Below are positions 59,244-64,000 of a stretch of 64,000 nucleotides of DNA, piece by piece; position 1 is the first letter of the stretch, and each line of letters starts with the position of its first letter. A model generated the notes under the pieces. That model had not been told where the DNA came from. It worked only from the letters and a program-made list of their open reading frames with translations, and did not search any database. A program made the position numbers and the translations under genes. This stretch comes from an uncultured Oscillibacter sp. (GTDB lineage Bacteria > Bacillota > Clostridia > Oscillospirales > Oscillospiraceae): contig CANAWG010000002.1 in assembly GCA_947365245.1 (NCBI GenBank), forward strand, positions 62,001-126,000. Reading direction: 5' to 3'.

Positions 59244-60917
59244 TTACGATGCCCGCGCCACCACGCTGGCGAAGCTGAACCAGCCCCGGGCGTCCCGGCA
59301 GGCGCCGGTGAGGGTCTCCCGCAGCTCCCAGGCGGTCCCCCGGGTATACAGGGGGGCCATGACGCAGTCCGAAATCAGCAGGTCCTCCGCGTCGTGGAGG
59401 CAGCCCATGCGGGCGGCGCTGTCGGCGGCGCCGGCGATGATGGCCATCAGCGTGTCGTAGGCGCTGTTGCCGTACTGGACCACGTTGTTGCTGCTGTCGG
59501 AGGTCCAGTTCATCAAAAAGCACTCCGCGTCGTTGCCCACGGCGGTGAGGTCCGCCCCGGCCAGGTCGTACTCCCCGGAGCGCAGGGCGCTCCACAGCTC
59601 CCGGTTGGTGACGCCCACCGGGGTCACGTGCATCCCCAGCACCTCCTGCCACATCTGGCAGATCAGCTGGGCCACGGCGCCGTTGCTGCCGGTGTCCTCA
59701 TAGAGATAGGTCATCTCCCCCAGGCTGACGCCGCTGTCATAGCCCGCCTCGCTCAAAAGCGCCCGGGCCTGGAGGCAGCGGTCCTCGTAGGTCTCTCCAC
59801 CGTCCGCCAGCAGGTCGCCGCCCACCGTGCGGAAATCCTCCTCCCCCTCCGGGACGCCGGGGGGAACCAGCCCTCCGGCGGTGAGGGCGCTGGCGCCCGC
59901 GGCGGCGGTGAGGGCCTCCCGGTCGACGGCAAGGCGCACCGCCTGCCGCACCAGCTGGTCCCCCAGCATCTCCCTGCCGCCGTTGAAGAGCACGGCGTAG
60001 GTCCCCATCTCCGGGATGGAGGTCCAGCTCTCGTCCGCCGCCAGCTCCGCCATCCGCTCCTCCGTCAGGGGCCAGACGGCGTCCACCGTCTTGTGGTCGT
60101 ATAGGGAGCGGGCCTCCTCCGCCGTGTCGGCAAAGTGGAACACCAGCGCCCGGGGACCGGCTTGGGTGCTGTAGTACCGGTCGTTCGCCACGGCGGACAG
60201 CGTTGCCCCCGCCGTGTAGGACTCCACCTGATAGGGCCCGTTGCACACCAGCGCCGTGGGGTCGGACCACCAGCGCAGGGTCTCTCCGCCGGGGCGCTGG
60301 CTCTGCTGCTCCGCCGTGTCTTTCAGCTTTTGCAGCACGTCCTGCCGCAGGGGGCTGGTGGCGGGGGAGGTGCAGACCTCCGTCAAAAACCAGTCGTAGC
60401 GGCCGCTGAGGACCACCACCAGGGTGTTGTCGTTTTTGGCCGTCACCTGCAGGAGCGTCATGTCCCCGGCGGCCCGGGCCTCGTCGTATCCCGCCACGAC
60501 GGACAGCAGCGCCGCGTACGGGGACCGGCTGGCCGGGTCCGCCAGCCGCCGCCAGGCGTACACAAAGTCCCCGGCCTTTACGTTGACCCCGTCGGACCAT
60601 TTGGCGCTGCGGAGGCGGAACGTGTAGGTCACCGTGCCGTCGTAGCTCTCCTCCTGGTCCACGGTCTTGGCCATGCCGCCGGTCACCGTGGGGCTGCCGG
60701 AGACGTCCACCGTCACCCGCATCAGATTTTCGTACAGGTGGGCCAGAATGGTCTGGTCGCCGGTCTCCTCGGCGTAGATGGGGTCCAGGCTCACCGGGGC
60801 CGCCCCTACGCACACGGACAGGGAGCTCCTGTCCGTCTCTCCGGCGCAGCCCGCCAGCAGTCCAAGGCACATGGCTCCGGCCAGGGCCAGGTGTGCCAGT
60901 CGTTTCCAAATCCGCAT
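59244..60917 (-). CDS. Oligopeptide-binding lipoprotein (SBP family 5)
   Basis: A 557-residue binding protein. Lipoprotein signal RIWKRLAHLALAGAMCLGLLAGCAG (lipobox LAGC). The SBP_bac_5 domain shows APVSLDPIYAEETGDQTILAHLYENLMRV, VTYTFRLRSAKWSDGVNVKAGDFVYAWRRLADP, the peptide-pocket ALVCNGPYQVESY, and LVRQAVRLAVDREAL. This is the OppA/DppA/MppA class. No permease or ATPase genes are adjacent, so it is either an orphan that feeds a transporter encoded elsewhere or a sensor-type protein. Strong promoter upstream. Confidence 0.93.
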   Translation of the reverse strand: MRIWKRLAHLALAGAMCLGLLAGCAGETDRSSLSVCVGAAPVSLDPIYAEETGDQTILAHLYENLMRVTVDVSGSPTVTGGMAKTVDQEESYDGTVTYTFRLRSAKWSDGVNVKAGDFVYAWRRLADPASRSPYAALLSVVAGYDEARAAGDMTLLQVTAKNDNTLVVVLSGRYDWFLTEVCTSPATSPLRQDVLQKLKDTAEQQSQRPGGETLRWWSDPTALVCNGPYQVESYTAGATLSAVANDRYYSTQAGPRALVFHFADTAEEARSLYDHKTVDAVWPLTEERMAELAADESWTSIPEMGTYAVLFNGGREMLGDQLVRQAVRLAVDREALTAAAGASALTAGGLVPPGVPEGEEDFRTVGGDLLADGGETYEDRCLQARALLSEAGYDSGVSLGEMTYLYEDTGSNGAVAQLICQMWQEVLGMHVTPVGVTNRELWSALRSGEYDLAGADLTAVGNDAECFLMNWTSDSSNNVVQYGNSAYDTLMAIIAGAADSAARMGCLHDAEDLLISDCVMAPLYTRGTAWELRETLTGACRDARGWFSFASVVARAS

Positions 60918-60987
60918 AGTCGTGTTCCTCTATTCACCGCCGGCCCTGGGGCCGAAGCCTTTCATTCTGATTGTCCCGTGCCCTCAT

Positions 60988-61016
60988 ATTATAGAGAAAT
61001 TTGCCGTTTTTGTAAA
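60988..61016 (-). promoter_or_regulatory. Promoter of the peptide-binding protein gene
   Basis: Minus strand TTTACA (61016-61011), 17-base spacer, TATAAT (60993-60988). Confidence 0.85.
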
Positions 61017-61086
61017 GGCACTCCGGGAAAAAAGTTACAAAACGGTGACATTTTTTAAATCCTATTCACAATTTTTCCGGTCCATG

Positions 61087-61115
61087 CAAAAAAACGCGGC
61101 CCCCGGGCGGGAGCC
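61087..61115 (-). terminator. Terminator after the VOC gene
   Basis: Minus strand ATGCGGCTCCC GCCC GGGGGCCGC GTTTTTTTG. Confidence 0.8.
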
Positions 61116-61121
61116 GCATGG

Positions 61122-61589
61122 TCATTGTGCGTCCAGCAGTTTTTTCAAATCCCCCAGGGAGACGTCCATCCGCCCGGATACCTCCTCCAGCGTCATGCCG
61201 GAGGCCAGGAAGCGGCGGACCACCAGGCCCATGTCCTCCCCCACCTCGATGAGGTGGCCGTCCGGGTCGTAGAGCCGGACCACCCGCTGGCCCCAGGCGT
61301 GCTCGATCACGCCGCCCAGCCGCCGAATCTCCGGACGGCGGTCCAGCTCTCTCAGGAGGCCGTCCAGCTCCTCCGTCTCAAAACAGAGCTCCAGGTTGTG
61401 GGACCGCCGCATCACGCTGTCCGCCGGCACGCCGGTGAGCCAGGCGAAGTCCTGCTGCAGGGCCAGCCCGCAGGTGAAAGAGACGTTAATCCCGTAGTCC
61501 TGATACACCTCCAGGCCGAACAGCTCCTCATAGAACCGCCGGGACGCGCGGATATCCGCCACGGAGAGCAGGGCCGCCGTGTACCGCAT
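61122..61589 (-). CDS. VOC family protein (glyoxalase/bleomycin-resistance fold)
   Basis: A 155-residue protein. VADIRASRRFYEELFGLEVYQDYG and the later VVRLYDPDGHLIEVGEDM are the VOC beta-alpha-beta-beta-beta modules; the first lacks an obvious His ligand but the second retains Glu. After the domain there is a 35-residue helical tail (VVRRFLASGMTLEEVSGRMDVSLGDLKKLL) that looks like a small HTH-type addition. Substrate unknown. It begins 4 bases after the DEAD-box helicase stop on the same strand. Confidence 0.85.
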   Translation of the reverse strand: MRYTAALLSVADIRASRRFYEELFGLEVYQDYGINVSFTCGLALQQDFAWLTGVPADSVMRRSHNLELCFETEELDGLLRELDRRPEIRRLGGVIEHAWGQRVVRLYDPDGHLIEVGEDMGLVVRRFLASGMTLEEVSGRMDVSLGDLKKLLDAQ

Positions 61590-61593
61590 GGCC

Positions 61594-62754
61594 TCAGCTC
61601 TCCACGGGGGCCAGGCGGCCGTCGTCGTCGAACTTCACGGGGACGATCTCGTTGCGGGTCTTCAGAGCGATGTCGTCCATGCGCATCTTGGAGGGGTAGT
61701 CGGCGATGAGACTCACCGCCACGCCCTGGCGCCGGGCCCGGCCGGTGCGGCCGATGCGGTGGACGTAGTCCTGGTTCTCGTCGGGCACGTCGCAGTTGAA
61801 CACGATGTCCACGTCGTCCACGTCGATGCCCCGGGCGGCCACGTCGGTGGAGACGAAGACCCGGAGCCTGCCCTCCCGGAACTTGTTCATCACCTGCTCC
61901 CGTTTCTTCTGGGGGATGTCCCCGTGGATGCACTCGGCGTCGATGCCCCGCATCTGGAGAAACTTCGTAATGCGCTCCGTGGCGCCCTTGGTGTTGCAGA
62001 AAGCCATGCAGCGGTCAAAGCCGGTCTCGTTCAAAATCCTCTCGATGGCGTCCGCCTTGCCGTCGTAGCTGACGTCCATGCGGAACTGCTTGATGTCCGG
62101 CTTGTTCTGCTCGTCCTCCCGGACGGTGATCTCCGCCGCGTCCCGCTGGTAGACCCAGGCGATGTCCATCACCTCCCGGGAGATGGTGGCGGAGAAGAGG
62201 CCCAGATTCCGCCGCTTGTTCATCCTGTCCAGCAGGCGGGTCACGTCGTGGATGAAGCCCATGTCCAGCATCCGGTCCGCCTCGTCCAGGATGACGGTTT
62301 GGGCGGTGTCCACCCGGACGGTGCGCCGCTTCATGTGGTCGCTGAGGCGGCCGGGAGTGGCCACCACAATCTGGGGGTGCTTTTTCAGCGTTTCGATCTG
62401 CCTGCCGATGGGCGCGCCGCCGTAGAGGCACACCGTCCGCACGCCGGGCTTGTAGGCCGCGAGAATCCGCAGCTCGTCGGTGATCTGAATGGCCAGCTCC
62501 CGGGTGGGAGCCAGAATCACAGCCTGGACGCTCTCGTCCTCCGGGTCCGTGTGCTCCACAATGGGGATGCCGTAGGCAAAGGTCTTGCCGGTGCCCGTGG
62601 GAGCCTTGGCAATGACGTCCTGCCAGTCCATCATAGGCGGAATGCACCCCGCCTGGACCGGTGTGGAAACCGTGATATTCTTTTGGGCGATGGCCCGCAT
62701 GATCTCCGGCGACAGCCCCAGACTGTCAAACCGGACGCCTTCCGTATATTCCAT
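61594..62754 (-). CDS. DEAD-box ATP-dependent RNA helicase
   Basis: A 386-residue helicase with all superfamily 2 motifs: Q-motif FDSLGLSPEIMRAI...TPVQ, I APTGTGKT, Ia PTRELA, Ib TPGR, II VILDEADRM, III SAT, IV MAFCNTKG, V TDVAARGIDVDDV, VI HRIGRTGRA. It has no C-terminal RNA-binding extension, unlike CshA or DbpA, so it is a minimal-core enzyme. The start at 62752-62754 is preferred over the one at 62772 because the promoter predicts a transcript start near 62781 and AAAAGGAAAAAC then serves as ribosome binding site. Confidence 0.93.
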   Translation of the reverse strand: MEYTEGVRFDSLGLSPEIMRAIAQKNITVSTPVQAGCIPPMMDWQDVIAKAPTGTGKTFAYGIPIVEHTDPEDESVQAVILAPTRELAIQITDELRILAAYKPGVRTVCLYGGAPIGRQIETLKKHPQIVVATPGRLSDHMKRRTVRVDTAQTVILDEADRMLDMGFIHDVTRLLDRMNKRRNLGLFSATISREVMDIAWVYQRDAAEITVREDEQNKPDIKQFRMDVSYDGKADAIERILNETGFDRCMAFCNTKGATERITKFLQMRGIDAECIHGDIPQKKREQVMNKFREGRLRVFVSTDVAARGIDVDDVDIVFNCDVPDENQDYVHRIGRTGRARRQGVAVSLIADYPSKMRMDDIALKTRNEIVPVKFDDDGRLAPVES

Positions 62755-62787
62755 AGCGTTTTTCCTTTTCATAGTCTTATAAATGAT

Positions 62788-62816
62788 ATTATACCCGCAA
62801 TTCCACGGCTTGTAAA
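62788..62816 (-). promoter_or_regulatory. Promoter of the DEAD-box helicase gene
   Basis: Minus strand TTTACA (62816-62811), 17-base spacer, TATAAT (62793-62788). Confidence 0.85.
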
Positions 62817-62864
62817 GTGCCGCCGCGTCCGGCGGAGGCTCAAATTGGTGTTTTTCTCCAGAAG

Positions 62865-62990
62865 TATGCTATTTTAGTAAATTTTTGCATAAATCACCAA
62901 TAATCCTTGCAATTTTGTAAAAAATATTGTATATTTTTAGTAAAATTATTTATTGTGTCCGTAATGTTTTCGCCTTTTTATGCTAAATTA
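62865..62990. repeat. AT-rich region with repeated TTTTAGTAAA
   Basis: TTTTAGTAAA occurs at 62872-62881 and 62935-62944; TATGC and GCATA flank the first copy (62865-62869, 62887-62891), and ATGCTAAATTAC at about 62980 resembles it. This is far more AT-rich than the surroundings and lies directly before an XRE regulator gene; the repeats may be its operators. Confidence 0.5.
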
Positions 62991-63030
62991 CTTTCAAGGA
63001 GACTCAACTATCCAGCGGGAGGTGTCAAAC

Positions 63031-63246
63031 GTGGCTGAAATGGACTATGTGCGCATTTTGCGCGACCTCCGGGAGGACGCCGACAAGACGCAGACGCAGA
63101 TTGCCGAAGTCTTGGGGACCTCCCAGACCATGTACGCGCGGTACGAACGCGGTGCGAACGAATTGCCCATCCACCATTTGATTACTTTGAGCAGATACTA
63201 CGGTGTCAGTACGGATTATCTGCTGGGTCTCAGTAAGGATCGATGA
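63031..63246 (+). CDS. XRE-family regulator
   Basis: A 71-residue HTH protein: MDYVRILRDLREDADKTQTQIAEVLGTSQTMYARYERGANELPIHHLITLSRYYGVSTDYLLGLSKDR. The sequence SQTMYARYERGANELPIHHLITLSRYYGVSTDYLLG is typical of small clostridial Cro/C1-type repressors. The start is GTG at 63031, 6 bases after GGGAGGTG; the ATG at 63040 is too far from it. Single gene with terminator. Confidence 0.9.
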   Translation: MAEMDYVRILRDLREDADKTQTQIAEVLGTSQTMYARYERGANELPIHHLITLSRYYGVSTDYLLGLSKDR

Positions 63247-63275
63247 AGGCGGACAGGGTATCCTGTCCGCCTTTT
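63245..63275 (+). terminator. Terminator of the XRE gene
   Basis: AAGGCGGACAGG GTAT CCTGTCCGCCTTTT. Confidence 0.9.
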
Positions 63276-63292
63276 CGCGGAGGGCGGTCAAA

Positions 63293-63326
63293 AGGAGAGG
63301 GCGGGATCCCCCGCCCTCTCTGTTTT
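63293..63326. terminator. Second hairpin between convergent units
   Basis: GAGAGGGCGGG ATC CCCCGCCCTCTC, then TGTTTTCG. Confidence 0.75.
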
Positions 63327-63340
63327 CGCCGTTCGACTGC

Positions 63341-63713
63341 TCAGGACGCATCCCGCGCCTCCGCGGGCTCGATGGAGAAGATTCCGCTCCGGAAATCCCG
63401 CTTAGTCTCGTCCGTAACCAGGAGACCTCCGGTGCTCCTGTCTGTCACGGTCACATCGCCGCCGGCCAGCTCCGCCGCTCCGACGGTCACCGCCAGGGAG
63501 AGCGCGGCAGGCGCTTGCACTGGTTCACCGCCACCCGCACCACCCGGTGCCGCTCGTGCTCCGGCGTCTTAAAGGGGGGCTGGGCGTAGAGCTTCAGCAG
63601 CGTCTCCCGCATCGCGTCCTCCGCGGTGCCCGGCTTTTCAGATCGCTGTACGCCAGACGGAACACCGTGCCGCCGTATTGCGCCATGGCCGCCTCAAACG
63701 CGGCGTCCGTCAA
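63341..63713 (-). pseudogene. Broken sigma-70 family (ECF-like) gene fused to the end of another gene
   Basis: Minus strand. From a TTG at 63711-63713 (GAGGTGAGACGAG upstream) the frame reads LTDAAFEAAMAQYGGTVFR and LAYSDLKSR, then shifts near 63624-63632 into AEDAMRETLLKLYAQ, PPFKTPEHERHRVVRVAVNQC and KRLPRSPWR and stops at 63487. These are sigma region 2 and part of the linker; region 4 is absent. The neighbouring frame continues as VTVGAAELAGGDVTVTDR...FSIEPAEARDAS to a stop at 63341, the apparent tail of a downstream gene. So one frameshift and one internal deletion have destroyed the locus. Confidence 0.75.
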
Positions 63714-63857
63714 CTCGTCTCACCTCGCTTTGCCGGTTTTGAAAGGTCTTTCTGCGGGGAATATCCGCCGAAAGCGGGAAATACCCAAACGGGAGAAATT
63801 TTTTTCAATTCTGATTTCCGGGGTTCCAAATTTGGGCTTTCCCTTTTTGAGAAACTC

Positions 63858-63866
63858 TGCTATAAT
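63858..63866 (+). promoter_or_regulatory. Promoter of the response-regulator gene
   Basis: Extended -10 TGCTATAAT (63858-63866); -35 weak (TTTCCC at 63838-63843, 17-base spacer). Confidence 0.6.
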
Positions 63867-63952
63867 GAAACAGATATAACTTCTCCCGGCAGGGCCGATT
63901 CTATCATGCGGCGGTCACAGCTGACTGTGGACGCCTCAAAAGGAGCATCGCC

Positions 63953-64000
63953 ATGGAAAAAATTCTGGTTATCGATGACAGCCCCGTTCAGGCCAGCCTC
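63953..64000 (+). CDS. Response-regulator receiver protein, start only
   Basis: The first 16 codons are in the window: MEKILVIDDSPVQASL. The VIDDSP acidic-pair motif is the start of a CheY-like receiver domain. RBS AAAGGAGC is 7 bases before the ATG. The output domain and partner are outside the window. Confidence 0.8.
   Translation, partial: MEKILVIDDSPVQASL

Overview
The window is 64 kb of GC-rich DNA that reads as chromosome of an anaerobic, endospore-forming member of the Clostridia, most likely the Oscillospiraceae. Support for this: three sporulation genes (germination protease gpr, spoIIID, bofA), an oxygen-sensitive class III ribonucleotide reductase (nrdD-nrdG), strong AGGAGG ribosome binding sites with sigma-A type -35/-10 promoters, riboswitch control of thiamin and purine genes, and S-layer (SLH) secretion. 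I see no CRISPR array, prophage, transposase, rRNA operon or replication origin. The organism assignment is inference from gene content and protein style.

Layout from left to right. 1-1262 (minus): thiW and the start of thiM behind a TPP riboswitch. 1341-3252 (minus): a small unknown protein, a nitroreductase and gpr. 3352-6150 (plus): rpsT, then tatD, a lipoprotein and a TatD-linked radical SAM protein. 6207-7379: XRE regulator, a small protein and a GNAT acetyltransferase. 7408-10926 (plus): second TPP riboswitch with tenA-thiZ-thiX-thiY. 10962-12884 (plus): guanine-class riboswitch with guanine deaminase and a DUF5655 gene. 12901-14657 (plus): a MerR-RDD membrane fusion and a zinc-ribbon protein. 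14784-23554 (plus): a complete histidine operon with a fused hisZ-hisG, hisD, hisC, hisB, hisH, a Nim-like flavoprotein, hisA, hisF, hisIE and a PHP histidinol-phosphatase. 23631-24788: HAD phosphatase and zinc metallopeptidase. 24866-27293: crotonase (minus) and rpoN (plus). 27370-31525 (minus): an SLH/GH18-like secreted protein, then thiI-cinA. 31696-33025 (plus): a dicarboxylate or amino-acid symporter.

33221-40374 (minus) is a phosphate regulon, pstSCAB-phoU-HD gene-phoB-phoR, with a Pho-box-like repeat before pstS. 40785-41558 holds tRNA-Ser(GGA) and tRNA-Leu(TAG), both on the minus strand and each followed at its CCA end by a copy of the same ~148-bp repeat. Then come pyridoxamine kinase (plus), a small protein and spoIIID (minus), and nrdD-nrdG (plus) with an NrdR box. 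46594-50377 (minus) is an ABC transporter of the ABC_sub_bind class with a fumarylacetoacetate-hydrolase family gene. 50694-55542 (plus): pyrG behind an attenuator-like leader, an M24 peptidase and a CBS-domain pyrophosphatase. 55932-59116: tadA (minus), DUF2508-bofA, rplM-rpsI and a small membrane/regulator trio. 59244-62754 (minus): an orphan oligopeptide-binding lipoprotein, a VOC protein and a DEAD-box helicase. 63031-64000: XRE regulator, a broken sigma factor gene (minus) and the start of a response regulator.

Taken together the cell salvages thiamin precursors (thiazole by ThiW/ThiM, pyrimidine by ThiXYZ/TenA) under TPP control, makes its own histidine, and responds to phosphate starvation. 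No spectacular new system stands out. The strongest leads are the hisZ-hisG fusion, the MerR-RDD membrane regulator, the tRNA-linked repeat, the pyrG leader and the guanine riboswitch in front of a purine-degrading enzyme.
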